In this document: positions 43,214-54,400 of the stretch, piece after piece
Numbering within the stretch: position 1 is the first letter of the stretch
Layout: the number at the start of each line of letters is the position of its first letter
Source: Purpureocillium takamizusanense
Taxonomy: Eukaryota > Ascomycota > Sordariomycetes > Hypocreales > Ophiocordycipitaceae
NCBI RefSeq assembly: GCF_022605165.1
Contig: NC_063072.1
Span: 2,480,001 to 2,544,000 of the forward strand
Length of the DNA: 64,000 bases
Direction of reading: 5' to 3'
Notes under the pieces: generated by a model
The model's input: the letters and a program-made list of their open reading frames with translations, nothing else
What the model was told of the DNA's origin: nothing
Databases searched by the model: none
Made by a program: the position numbers and the translations under genes

Positions 43214-44550
43214 ATGAAGTGGTCGTCGAAGCTCCTGGCCCTCGCGGCCCTGCCAATGGCGCTGGTGGCGGCGGACGGCGACGACGCCTCCGCCTCCAGC
43301 AGCAAGCCCAAGCCGGACAAGGACGGCAAGTACTGGATCCACGGCGACGGCATCTCGGCCGCCTTCATCCCCTACGGCGCGTCCGTGACCAACATCCTCT
43401 TCAAGGACCAATACGGCATCGAGCGCGACCTGGTCGCCGGCTTCGACAACGCCACCTACTACGGCGTCGACAAGCAGCACCCGCACTTTGGCGGCGTCCC
43501 CGGCCGCTACGCCAACCGCATCAAGAACAGCACCTTTGAGATTGACGGCAAGAAGTACAAGGTCAAGGCCAACGAGAACCCCACCAAGGAGCACCCGGAC
43601 GGCCTCGACACGCTGCACGGCGGGCCCGACGGCTGGGACTGGCGCAACTTCACCGTCCTCGCCTACACCAAGAACAGCATCACCTTCCAGATCGTCGACC
43701 CAGACGGCAAGGAGGGCTTCCCCGGCGAGGTCGTCTCCTGGGCCACCTACACCCTCAACGGCCGCGACTGGGACTTCAAGCTCGTCGCCCTGTCCACCAC
43801 CAAGAAGACCCCCATCATGCTGAGCAGCCACACGTACTGGAACCTCGACGGCTTCGCCAACAACGAGACCAACACGGCCCTCAACCACACCCTGCACCTG
43901 CCCTACAGCGGCCAGCGAGTCGGCGTCGACAACATCCTCATCCCCACCGGCGACATCCTCGCCAACGCCAAGGGCTCCGTCAACGACTTTTGGAGCAAGC
44001 CCAAGCAGCTGGGCGCCTCCTTTGGCGACAAGGACATTGTCAACAACTGCGGCTTCAACTGCACCGGCTATGGTAAGCAATCCACAGTTCCTGCGTCCCC
44101 CCTACCGCAGGGTTGCGAACAGAAAAATTCACCGGCTGACACTGCCCGACCACAGACAACTGCTACACCATCAACCGCCAGAGCCTCAGCCCCTACGACT
44201 GGCGGACCTCTGGCCCCGTAGCGACCCTCTCGTCCGAGTGGTCCGGCATCCAGCTCGACATCTTCACCGACCAGGACGCCTTCCAGGTCTACGGATGCCA
44301 GGGCCAGAACGGCAGCATGGCGCTCAAGAAGACGCAGGGCGTCAAGACGTCCCGCAACGGCAAGGACTTCCCGCGCACCATCGCAAAGTACGGCTGCGTC
44401 GTCCTCGAGGTCCAGGACTACATCGACGGCATCAACCACCCCGAGTGGATGCGCAAGCAGATCTGGGGCCCCGAGGACGGGCCCTACGTCCTGCAGGCCA
44501 AGTACAGGTTCAGCCTGACGTCGGAGCACAAGAACAAGTGCGACAAGTAG
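43214..44550 (+). CDS. Secreted aldose 1-epimerase (galactose mutarotase family)
   Basis: Mutarotases interconvert alpha and beta anomers of aldoses. The exons are 43214-44072 and 44156-44550, giving 417 residues. The N-terminus (MKWSSKLLALAALPMALVAA) is a signal peptide, followed by a short Asp/Ser linker, so the enzyme is probably extracellular or wall-associated. Family features are ISAAFIPYGASVTNILFKD, HFGGVPGRYANRI and GLDTLHGGPDGWDWRNF (with the catalytic-region His). Also present are SSHTYWNLDGF (second His) and, near the end, GCVVLEVQDYIDGINHPEW, corresponding to the catalytic Glu region. Several N-glycosylation sequons are present (NAT, NST, NFT, NET, NHT, NCT, NGS), which supports secretion. 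The secreted form contrasts with cytosolic galactose-pathway mutarotases. No sugar-metabolism neighbours are present. Confidence 0.92.
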
Positions 44551-45199
44551 ACGACGCGCCGTCACCAGGTGTGGGGCTATTTAATATTGTTGTTATCACC
44601 TGCTTGGCTGCGGCCGCTGCCTGTCAGCCTGCCAGCCAGCCTGCCGCCGTCGACGATTTTTTGTTAGCGCGCGCGCCCGCGAAAGGGAGGGACGGTCCAT
44701 AGTGGTGTTTTGCTACGCGGCCGGCGTGGTGGGTACATAATGCTTCAGACGTCATGATAGGCTTCTCGGTAATGATTGACATGCGCCGCTTCCTGACGAC
44801 AAAGTCTCGGGCGAGCACTTATAAAAATAAAGAGAATTGGCCAAACGTTGCGTCTTCGTCCGTCCGTGAGAGTACTGTAGTGTAAGTGAGTTGGGAGGTC
44901 GATGGGTAGGCAGGCAGGCATGTTGCGGCCGCGCGCGCCGACTTACAAATTCTCTCTTATTCATTCATGCCCACCACCAATCGAATTGGGCAGCGGACCC
45001 AGAAAAACTTGGGGCAAGGAAACCGCAACCCGCTCACTCACTTTGACGGCTCGTCAAACCTCGTGCGTGCGTACTCACTCATTCACCATTGCCAACACAC
45101 CATTGCCGCTCTCGACTGTCTGAAACCCTATATATCTATACTTCGTCAGGTCTCAAGTGAGAACCCCTCCCGAGACACACACATCACGCCCTCCGGAGG
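44551..45199. other. Intergenic: DPH1 promoter region
   Basis: About 650 bases with no supported coding frame. Confidence 0.5.
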
Positions 45200-46739
45200 A
45201 TGGAGGACGACCGGGCGCAGGTCGATCTCGGCCTCGCCGCCGACATCGAAGAGTCTCAGATGATGGCCCAGCAGCAGTCGCAACCACAATCACTCACCCC
45301 GGAACAACCCTCGGCGACCACTTCGCAGGACGCCGCCACCACCACAGTCAGGCAGCCGAAGAAGCGATTTGTCGGGAGACGAGCCGCTGCGGAAGCGGCT
45401 GCGGCCAAGACCGGCGGAGGAGACACGACCGGCGAGAGTGGCGCCGTCCAGCGTCAGTGATGATGACCCATCCCCATCGCCAGCACCCTCCGAGTCTCAC
45501 ACATGTGACCAACGTCTCACAAACTGAACTGACACCCTCACGATAGCTGCAAAGCCCCGCCGGCCGCCGCGGCTGCTCAACAGGGTGCCCCAGGAGATCC
45601 TGGACGACCCCGACCTCAAGGAGGCCATCGCCCTCCTGCCCGCAAACTACAGCTTTGAGATCCCCAAGACGATACACCGAATACGCTCGTCGGGCGCCAG
45701 GAAGGTGGCGCTCCAGATGCCCGAGGGCCTCCTGCTCTTCGCCACCACCATCTCCGACATCCTCACTCAGTTCTGCCCGGGCATCGAGACGCTCATCATG
45801 GGGGACGTCACCTACGGCGCCTGCTGCATCGACGACTACACGGCCCGCGCCATGGGCTGCGACCTGCTCGTGCACTACGCCCACAGCTGCCTCATCCCCG
45901 TCGACGTCACCAAGATCAAGACGCTCTACGTCTTCGTCGACATCAGCATCGACACGGCCCACCTGCTGGCCTCGCTCGAGCGCAACTTCGCCTCGGGCAA
46001 GACCATGGCCGTCGTCGGCACCATCCAGTTCAACGCCACCATCCACGGCGTCCGCGGCGCCCTCGAGGCCGCCGGCTTCCGCGTCCTCGTCCCCCAGATC
46101 GCCCCGCTCAGCAAGGGCGAAATCCTCGGGTGCACCTCGCCCCGCCTCAGCGACGACGATAAGGTCGACCTGATCCTCTATCTCGGCGACGGCCGCTTCC
46201 ACCTCGAGAGCATCATGATCCACAACCCCAAGGTCCCCGCCTACCGCTACGACCCCTACTCGAGGAAGCTCACGCGCGAGACGTACGCCCACGACGAGAT
46301 GCAGTCGGTCCGCATGGCCGCCATCCGCACCGCTCGTACCGCGAGGCGCTGGGGCCTCATCCTCGGCTCCCTCGGCCGCCAGGGCAACCCGCACACCATG
46401 GCCCTCATCGAGCGCCGCCTGACGGAGCGCGGCATCCCCTTTGTCAACCTCCTGCTCAGCGAGATCTTCCCCGGCAAGCTCGCCATGATGAGCGACGTCG
46501 AGTGCTGGGTCCAGGTCGCCTGCCCGCGCCTGAGCATCGACTGGGGCTACGCGTTCCCCCGGCCGCTGCTGACGCCCTACGAGGCGCTCGTGGCCCTCGG
46601 CGAGAAGGAGCAGTGGGACAAGCAGCCCGGAGGAGGCGTCTACCCCATGGACTACTACGGAAAGGAGGGCCTGGGACGGACGCGGCCGGCCGTACAGGAG
46701 AGCGGCACCCCGGCTACTGCTGCCGTGGGAGCCGGGTAG
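45200..46739 (+). CDS. DPH1: Diphthamide biosynthesis protein 1 (2-(3-amino-3-carboxypropyl)histidine synthase subunit)
   Basis: Dph1-Dph2 transfers the 3-amino-3-carboxypropyl group of S-adenosylmethionine to a histidine of elongation factor 2, using an unusual [4Fe-4S] cluster. The exons are 45200-45452 and 45547-46739, giving 481 residues. The N-terminus is Gln/Thr-rich and disordered, with a basic patch ([15 protein letters not shown]). The catalytic core starts at [18 protein letters not shown]. The three cluster cysteines fall where expected: Cys177 ([14 protein letters not shown]), Cys280 ([10 protein letters not shown]) and Cys410 ([15 protein letters not shown]). YAHSCLIPV and [11 protein letters not shown] are also typical. 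All three cysteines in these positions mark Dph1 rather than Dph2. The C-terminal extension after [11 protein letters not shown] is variable. Confidence 0.96.
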
Positions 46740-47371
46740 ATTGCTATTTATGTACCACGTAAATGAAAAATGCGATCATGATGATCACGATGACTATGAC
46801 GATGATGACCATCAAGTACGAGTGTTGAGAGCGAAGGGTTCTCCCCGATTAATACTACCACGACGCTCCGTAGGGCTCCTGCGAAAAAGCGTTTTGCTGG
46901 CCACCAGCAGCACCACCACATATTCATGCACTCCGCTCAGCACCCGGAAGGAAGGGCCCACGCAGTTCTGGCCCGTATACCTCGTACACGCGTGGAGACG
47001 ATCTCGCCGTTTAGGCACGTGTGTGTTTATATGGAATGGGCATGGACGTGCGATTTTTCCGTACCTACGTCTCACGTCGTCCCTCGACGTCGCGGCAGTG
47101 TGAGTCATCAGTAGGTAAGCTCGTGTTTCGGACTGCTGCACTGCGCTTTTGGTCTCTTTTGCATGCGCCGATACAGAACAATTTTTAGACGCCTCGGAGA
47201 GCATCACACACACACTCACACACACACACATATATAGAGAGGCATTTGTATTGAGAGCGTCATCTACAAGCACCTTAACCCTGGGAGCCTAGTGAGAGAC
47301 TGAGACTACGCACAAAAAGACGAGCCTCGGAGCCCTTTCACCCGCGCCTCCGGGTCAACCCCTCCCTCCCA
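46740..47371. other. Intergenic region DPH1 / APH-like gene
   Basis: About 630 bases. AT-richer 3' flank of DPH1 with GATGAT-type repetition (46772-46815) and a short CA tract (47206-47231). No coding frame is supported. Confidence 0.5.
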
Positions 47372-48268
47372 ATGGAACTCGCCCGGCCCTTCATCGCCGC
47401 CGCGGGCCTGACCGACGTCGAGCCCGTGGCCCAGGGCCTCGAGTTCAACGTCTTCAAAGCGCGCTCGGCGGCCCACGGCCGAGTCGCCCTCCGCGTGCCC
47501 CAGCACCGTGTCTTCCGAAACGTAAACGACCCCAGCAATGACGCCAAGGAGCTCATCGAGCAGGAGCTCAAAATCTACGAGCTCCTCCGCGGGGGGCCGG
47601 TGTCGGTGCCGACGCCGATTGGGCTCCTCGAAGTGGACGACTACCCGGCGATGCTGAGCGAGTACGTCGACGACGACGGCTCGCAGGCGCCGCCCGAGGA
47701 GCTCGGCCGGCTGGCCGCGCTCATCCACGCGACGAGGATGCCGCGCGACTGGGACGTCAAGCTGGTGGCCATGGACGGCGGCACGGATGCGCTCAGCGCG
47801 CTGGTCGATAGGATGGGGCGGCGCTTCGAGCAGCTCGCCCGAGAGGAGCCTGGCGCCAGACGATGGATCCCCGCGCGGAGCGACTTGGAGCCAGTCGCCG
47901 ACGGCCTCAGGTCGCTGCCCAGTTGCCTGCTGCACATGGACCTCCGCGACGTGAACCTGCGGGTGCGTGACGGGAAGGCAGCGGCGGTGCTGGACTGGAC
48001 GAACGCGCTCATCGGCCCGGCGGCGATTGATTACTTTCGCATCTTGGAGCTCAGCCAGCCGGGGGACGCATTCGTCGAGGCCTACTCCCGAGGGGCGGGT
48101 GCGACGCCGCGGGTCACGCCAAGGCAGGAGACGTTTCTGCGCCTGGACGCCGCCTTGATGCTGGCACTGGTCTTCATATCTGAGGCGCCTGATCCGGACA
48201 GGCGTGGGCCCAGTGTCAGGCGGGTGGAAGAGCTGGTCGCGCAGTTGAAGGATCTGAAAGAGGATTGA
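47372..48268 (+). CDS. Aminoglycoside phosphotransferase (APH)-fold kinase-like protein
   Basis: This is an intronless gene of 298 residues. The kinase-like catalytic loop is complete: LLHMDLRDVNLRV supplies His188, Asp190 and Asn195, and AAVLDWTNALIGP supplies the metal-binding Asp208. The N-lobe has FNVFKARSAAHGRVALRVP, with Arg rather than Lys at the likely nucleotide-binding position, and ELIEQELKIYELLR as the conserved Glu helix. APH-family proteins phosphorylate small molecules, and fungal genomes carry many of unknown substrate. Aminoglycoside resistance should not be assumed. There is no signal peptide or membrane segment. The gene ends 95 bases from the CTF8 stop on the other strand. 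Start ATG 47372 is the first in frame with good kinase-family spacing. Confidence 0.85.
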   Translation: MELARPFIAAAGLTDVEPVAQGLEFNVFKARSAAHGRVALRVPQHRVFRNVNDPSNDAKELIEQELKIYELLRGGPVSVPTPIGLLEVDDYPAMLSEYVDDDGSQAPPEELGRLAALIHATRMPRDWDVKLVAMDGGTDALSALVDRMGRRFEQLAREEPGARRWIPARSDLEPVADGLRSLPSCLLHMDLRDVNLRVRDGKAAAVLDWTNALIGPAAIDYFRILELSQPGDAFVEAYSRGAGATPRVTPRQETFLRLDAALMLALVFISEAPDPDRRGPSVRRVEELVAQLKDLKED

Positions 48269-48363
48269 CGAGACCACCTGGCTCCAGCTCTTCAGTCTTG
48301 GGGTAGATAGACCACTAATTGTCACTGACGGTGAGGATGATGGGCGAAACCTCCATCCCTGAG

Positions 48364-48807
48364 CTATTGCGCCACGCTCGTGTTGACCGGCTCGGGACGA
48401 TTCGAAAAGAGCACCTTGTACTTGATAATCTCCACCACCTCGAGGTCGTCGCCCTGCTCCTCCTGCACGGGGCTGCCGCCACCCGCCTTGCTGTTCTCCC
48501 GGCGCCGGCGGACGACGGCGACAGCGCGGGGCAACTTCTTGACCTCGCCCGTCAGGCGCTGGTGCTGGCCGACGTAGAGGTGGACGCGCTTGGTCCAGGC
48601 GGAGCCCTCGGTGCCGGGGACAAAGTCCGGGAAGTCGAGCCGCCCGACCTCGACGTCTGCGAGCGTCTCGCCGTCCTCGCCGGCGGGGAGGTTGATGGTG
48701 CCTTGCAGCTCGACGAGGGCCAGGCCCGACGGCGTGTGCAGCAGCGGCGGGAGCGGGCTCGAGGCCGGCCGGTCTGGCTTGGTAGGGGGGAAGAGCTTGG
48801 CGGACAT
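48364..48807 (-). CDS. CTF8: Chromosome transmission fidelity protein 8 (Ctf18-RFC subunit)
   Basis: Ctf8 with Dcc1 and Ctf18 forms the alternative clamp loader needed for sister chromatid cohesion and replication fork signalling. It is an intronless gene of 147 residues, typical of this small family. Family-like features are LPPLLHTPSGLALVELQGTI, DVEVGRLDFPDFVPGTEG, RVHLYVGQHQRLTGEVKKLP and the C-terminal EVVEIIKYKVLFSNRPEPV, where the end contributes to the Ctf18/Dcc1 interface. A Ser/Gly-rich insertion (RRRRENSKAGGGSPVQEE) interrupts the strands. It is convergent with the APH-like gene (95 bases apart) and divergent from ribosomal protein S6. Confidence 0.88.
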   Translation of the reverse strand: MSAKLFPPTKPDRPASSPLPPLLHTPSGLALVELQGTINLPAGEDGETLADVEVGRLDFPDFVPGTEGSAWTKRVHLYVGQHQRLTGEVKKLPRAVAVVRRRRENSKAGGGSPVQEEQGDDLEVVEIIKYKVLFSNRPEPVNTSVAQ

Positions 48808-49356
48808 TGTTTGTGTGTGCGAAGGGCTTGGTCAAAGAGTGGATGGATGTTCAAGAGCAACTTTCTTATGCTATGAGGGGGGAGGAGCGGGGTGATCTTG
48901 ATCTAGACGCCGACAGTGACACAACATGGCGCTGCTCAGCACACAAAGAAAGTACCTGCCCGATCTGTGAGACGCGACACTGCACCACACCAGCACCGCC
49001 GCACTGCGTTGACAAGTCCAAACCGCGTCTTCTTGGTGGGGGCGGCACAACTTCGCTGTTGTGGCGCACCACGCGGACACCAGCCACAGCGCATTTCACG
49101 GAAAATCCACAGGTGGGTCAGCATGTTCTTCCGCCCCGGCGGTCGCCAGAATGCTCACCCCATGATTGGCCCACACCTTTTTTCTCGCCTGCCCACGCTC
49201 CCAGAGTGCGAGAGAGAGCGTGGAACCCTAGCGGCACACACTTTCTTCTATTTCGCCCAAATTTTACCACCGCCTCCTTCTCAAACCCGCCATCACCAAC
49301 CCCGAAACTTCAGTCAGCCAGGTCAAGTCAACTTGCACCACCACAGCACTGGCAAG
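48808..49356. promoter_or_regulatory. Bidirectional promoter CTF8 / RPS6
   Basis: These 549 bases separate divergent starts. An AACCCTA word at 49224-49230, about 130 bases before the RPS6 start, resembles the telomere-repeat-like box found in fungal ribosomal protein promoters. A C/T-rich tract runs up to the start. Function is inferred. Confidence 0.35.
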
Positions 49357-50749
49357 ATGAAGGTACGGAACGCGTCCCTTCTGCCCTCCCTCACGGATCG
49401 AGCTTGCTCCCTGCGACGAACACGACAACGCCGCCGACGCCGCCGCCTCTGCGATGAATGGCCTCTTCAATGGCCGTTGCACGGTCTCTGTTGATGGTTG
49501 CACACCGCGCGGCGACGGCGCTCGGTCTGGCGCTCGGTTTCAGTCAACGGCAACGACAAGAAGAAACATTGAACCGCTTTGCTGACTTGGGAACCATAGT
49601 TGAACATCAGCTACCCTGCCAATGGCAGCCAGAAGCTCATCGACATCGAAGATGAGCGCAAGCTCGCCGTCTTCATGGAGAAGCGCGTACGTCGATCCCT
49701 GCCTATGCGACCTCGAACAAGCGCCCGCACTCCGCGACGTCGAGGCCCCCCGATCTTTTCGAGCCAAGAGAAACACCCGTGCTAACGCAAGACTTCTAAA
49801 CAGATGGGCGCTGAGGTCCCTGGTGACTCCGTCGGCGACGAGTTCAAGGGCTACATCTTCCGCATCACCGGTGGCAACGACAAGCAGGGTTTCCCCATGA
49901 AGCAGGGCGTCATGCACCCCAGCCGTGTCCGCCTCCTGCTCTCCGAGGGCCACTCCTGCTACCGCCCCCGCCGCACTGGCGAGCGCAAGCGCAAGTCGGT
50001 CCGCGGCTGCATCGTCGGCATGGACCTGTCCGTCCTCGCCCTCAGCATCGTCAAGCAGGGCGACAACGACATCCCCGGCCTGACTGACGTCGTCCACCCC
50101 AAGCGCCTCGGCCCCAAGCGCGCCACCAAGATCCGCAAGTTCTTCGGCCTCACCAAGGATGACGATGTATGTTTCACCCTGCACCCATACTCGATCATCG
50201 CCTGCCCGGAGCTGCGATGGAGGTCGTGGCAGTCCGGGTAGAGTGTGAGATGGACCGCCCCAGGCGCGGAATTCGCTCCCCCTTTTCCTCGGACGGGACG
50301 GGGGGAGGTGAAACCCGTGACTGGGGCGGGAGAGAGTACAAACAAAACTTTTGAAGAGACGCCACGAGACTAATCTTCGCTGCGGCGGTCTAGGTCCGCA
50401 AGTACGTCATCCGACGAGAGGTCCAGCCCAAGGGTGAGGGCAAGAAGCCTTACACCAAGGCCCCCAAGATCCAGAGGCTGGTCACCCCCCAGCGTCTGCA
50501 GCACAAGCGCCACCGCGCCGCTCTCAAGAGACGCCAGGCCGAGAAGGTCAAGGACGAGGCCGTGAGTACACCCACCAGCACCACCTATCCACCCCAGCGA
50601 ACGTGGATTCGTCGCAAATAAAAAGAAAATGTCGTAACTGACCCCTATTGCAGAACGAGTACGCCCAGATCCTGGCTAAGCGCGTCGCCGAGGCCAAGGC
50701 CCACAAGGCCGACGCTCGCAAGCGACGGGCGAGCTCCATGCGCAAGTAA
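49357..50749 (+). CDS. RPS6: 40S ribosomal protein S6 (eS6)
   Basis: This is a small-subunit ribosomal protein and TOR/S6-kinase substrate. Five exons were read: 49357-49362 (six bases, M-K), 49600-49686, 49804-50166, 50394-50561 and 50654-50749, giving 239 residues, the normal fungal size. The sequence is nearly invariant across eukaryotes: [38 protein letters not shown] and [20 protein letters not shown]. The C-terminus [11 protein letters not shown] carries the conserved RRxSS phosphorylation motif. The introns are unusually long for this window (237, 117, 227 and 92 nt), a feature of fungal ribosomal protein genes. They were checked by eye for C/D-box snoRNA signatures and no convincing one was found. 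Confidence 0.97.
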
Positions 50750-51418
50750 GCGTTTTCGGCGTTTTAATGAGGAAAAAGTGGAAATCATACCTTGGTCCCC
50801 GGTCTGTGGTTTGCATGCATTGGGAGTGAGGATCTCTCGGTCTCGAATTAGGGGCCAAAATCACGAATGTACTAGAAGCATTTCGGGTAAATTCAAATGC
50901 ATTCATGATGCCATCTACACGTCCTGCATTCCTGGGAGCGTCCCGCTTGGACGACTTTGCCTGCCCCCTTGGTATTGTTGTATTATCCTACTATGCGTCA
51001 TGCGGAAACCCGCACTAGGCATATACGGTCTCGATGCTTCCGAGCACCAACAAAACACGGCCTGAGCTTGAGGTGGCATCCTTTGTCTGCTGTATTCTTG
51101 CTTGTCTAATGCTTGTGGCCAATTGGCCCTACTCTACACTCCAATATGCCTAATTGCCACCATCCACGGCGCTTCCCAAGCAACCCAAGCAGCCTCTGAG
51201 ACCTGCACTTCTCAAAGACTACGAGATAGGAAGTTTGAGAGACCGCGCTCGCGGGCATTCCAGTCCTTCCCGAGGCCATTCCCTAAATATTACATCCCCG
51301 AAAGGGAAAGTGCAAAGTAACACAGCAAACCAAGGAGTAGTGTCCAGCTCGGGACTCCCATGCTCCCAACGCCTGAGCGCCATGGCACGCTCGGGCTTTG
51401 CCTCCACACGTCGTCTAT
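50750..51418. other. Convergent 3' region RPS6 / TOM1
   Basis: About 670 AT-richer bases between two stop codons. No supported coding frame. Confidence 0.5.
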
Positions 51419-54400
51419 TTAGGCGAAACCAAAGTACTCGCTGCCTTGTGTAATGGCTTTGACGAGCTGCGAGCGCAACATGTCGTAAGTCTCGTACTCG
51501 GGGAGATCGAGCTCTGTATTTGCATTGTTAGCCTGGTGCTCATCATCGCTGCAATAGTAGGCGGGTTACTTACGATTGAAGCATGTATGCGACGAGGGTA
51601 GTCGGTCTTTGCTACCATAATCGCGATGAATGTTGAAACGATTCACACCATTCATACCCTCCAGCTCCTTAAAGCCATTGAGAGGGACTTTGCTCGTGCC
51701 GGTGACGAACTGCAGAAGCTTGGCTCGCTCCTCCTTATCAAGTGATCGGACTGCTCGCCAGAACCACTGAATCTGCTGAGAAGACGGCGTGTAATTCTGG
51801 TATTCCGTGTTGCTCTTCCAGTCATCAATGTCAATATCTGGCAGGCCCGAGATCAGGAGTTCCAGCTCCTGCTCGCTAAAGATGGAGATCAGGTTGGCAG
51901 GAATGATTTCATGGAAACCTGCTCAAAGGTTAGCCCCGACCCATGAGGAGGACCATCTGAGCAGATGTGGCAGCTTACCCTTCAAGAAATTCTCCATCTG
52001 CTCCTTTACCGAGGACAGAAGCTTGTGCTCCACCACAAGGCGGACGTACTCCTGCTTGTTTTCCTCCGTCACGGATATTTCTCGACCGTTTGGAACGAGG
52101 TCGACCACGTTGGTAACGCCAAACTCATCATCCTCAACTGAGAATGTCTCCGTAATGATATCAGTAATGTCATTGTCGAGCATCCAGCAAAGAGATTTGT
52201 AGTAGTCTGGGTCGAATGACTCCATGTCCTTGACCGACACCGACTTGCCCAAAATGCGCTTGTACACCGCTCGGCTGAAGAAGCAGTCAAGCAGGCGGCC
52301 CTCATACAGGGCTTTGCCTATGATACGGCCAATGAACTTGAAGAACATCAAGTGTGCCTCGTTGACACCGCTGAGCTTGTTGGGGTGGAACGTTGTGCGG
52401 TCTGAGGAGACGGGGATGAAGAGGGCGTAATTTGGATCGAACATTTGCCGCGCCAGGACTTGGAACCATTCGCGCGTCACGCCTCCAGCATCAACACCTT
52501 CTTCGCCATGGAAGCGGATGTTCAGCTTGCCGAACTTCATTTCGTCACCGGACTTGAAGTAAAGAGCCTTGAACGAGTCGCGGAAGACCTGGTCGCGACG
52601 GACAGACAGCTGCAAGGCTGGGTACGAAGGGCGTCCGTTGCCCTGGCCCGATCGCGAATGGACGCTGCGGTTGAAGTAGTTCCGCTTGTTGTCAAACTCA
52701 AGGACCTTTGGATTTTTGACCAGCAACGCAAATGTGCCGGACATGAGCTTCGGGTTGTTGCGCACAAGTTCGTTGAGGATGCGTCGATGCTCTCCTGTGA
52801 AATGGAAGAAGAGGTCGGCTGTGTAATGCTCGGCATCCGGCTTCGGGGCGGCCGTGTCCTTCGTCCAGGGCTCCTTGGGCTGCTCCTCTGCGGTCGTGTT
52901 CTTACAGACCACCATGAGGGACTCGATCAAGGGAAGCAAGATGGTGGCGACGTTGAGCATGGTCTCTCGCTGTCGAATGGCGCTGAGGCACGCGCTCAGC
53001 TTTTCCCACATTGATGGGAAGGTCGAATTGTGGTACAGCGAGTCGACCAGGTACTTCTTGTCTTCCCCAGCCGCCGTGTCCTTGTCATCACCCGTCTTCT
53101 TCTTGCCGTCAAACAGATGATCCAACGCCGTGAGCACGCGGAGCAGTTTGTTTTGCTCGGACGCTCCCGGAGAGAACTTGACTAGCGCGAGGCCTTGAAT
53201 CTCTGTCCCGTTGGCTGCTTGATCAATGTGCGGAAGCAGATCGTCGAGATCTGAGACGATGTTCTCGCTCAGCAGTCGGGCTTGGCGGACAAGCTCTTCT
53301 CCAAATGCTTCTTTGGCTCCCGGAATCGCGGAAAGGTTCTTGATGGTCGAGATCGTGTTTTGGAACGTCTTGGAGTTGCATTCTCTTGCGACGAAAATGC
53401 GAACGACCAGAATCAGGTTCTGCGTCGGGATGATGGGCGCCTGCAACTGCTTTGGTCTCTTCGAGGACTCTTTTGCTTTGCTTTCGTCCTCGGCGCCGGG
53501 CGCCTTTTGTTCCTCGCCCTCGTGCTGAGCAAGCGCAGTTGTAGCATCGTTGTTGGGCTCATCTGCTGCTGTTTCTTGGCCAGCACCGGTCTCTGGTTTC
53601 TCACCACCAGCCTCGTCTGGCTTCTCAACCACTTGAGTCTCCTTCCGGCGACGCTCAAGGTTTTGCAAAGGCATGGTGACCCGGTTTAGTAAGTCGGCAA
53701 GGTGGGTCATAACCAGCGAGCTTTCGGTGACGAGCTCACGGTCCAATAAGGTCAGCAAGGAGTTGATGGCGTACTTATGGGCCTTTGAATCCTTTGCTTT
53801 GCCTTTTCGACTCAGTGCCCTCTTCAAAGTGGAGCCGACGATTTCATGCTCCGTCAAGAACAGCCATGGGATGTGATGGCTCCTGGTACAGAGGTCGACG
53901 AGAAGATCCAAGCATTGCTGAACAATGAGCAGAGGCGAGGTTTCCGAGTTCGGCTGTGTCGTGGAAGTCGCTCCGATGCTTGTCAGCGTCCGCTTAAGGG
54001 TCTGAGGAGTCTTCGGCTCGTCCTTTTCCTTGTGTCTCCGGGCCTTCAACGACAGCTGGCCAAAGCTGCGCTCGACGGCGCTCATGTCGATGCTTCCCTC
54101 TTGAAGAATCTGCAGAATGCTGCTAACAACCTCGAGGCGGTTCTGTCGATTCTCGCAGACGTCCGCAAAAACACTGAACAAGTAGTTGCGAATCGAGCCC
54201 TGCTGTGCAATGAACATGAGTCGCAGCAAAGTTGCAATGCCGGACTTGTCCAGCATCTGCACCACAGTGCGGCGCTGGACCTTGTTCTCGCTCTGCCCCT
54301 CAGCTCCGGTACCAGCCGTCACTCTGGCTCCGCTGGGAGGTGTTCTTCCGGGTGCGACAATGGAGTGGATGCCACCCTGCTGGGGAACAGGCGCGTGCTG

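Noticed and set aside
42944..44080. Open frame of 378 codons antisense to the aldose epimerase
   Set aside because: It is a mirror of GC-rich third positions, Gly/Val/Ala/Asp-rich with no domain, while the sense strand encodes a clear enzyme.
45348..46394. Open frame of 348 codons antisense to DPH1
   Set aside because: It is a composition shadow of DPH1, rich in Val, Asp and Gly with no recognisable fold.
47372..48268. Reading the APH-fold protein as an antibiotic-resistance gene
   Set aside because: Fungal APH-fold proteins are numerous with diverse or unknown substrates. Nothing in the sequence or neighbourhood points to aminoglycosides.
47306..48835. Open frame of 509 codons on the minus strand across the APH-like gene and CTF8
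   Set aside because: It is Arg/Pro-rich and antisense to the APH-like gene, and it overlaps CTF8 in another frame. The two smaller genes have clear motifs.
49451..49590. Possible C/D-box snoRNA in RPS6 intron 1
   Set aside because: The GCGATGA box has a mismatch to RTGATGA, the CTGA is about 130 bases away, and no terminal stem was found.
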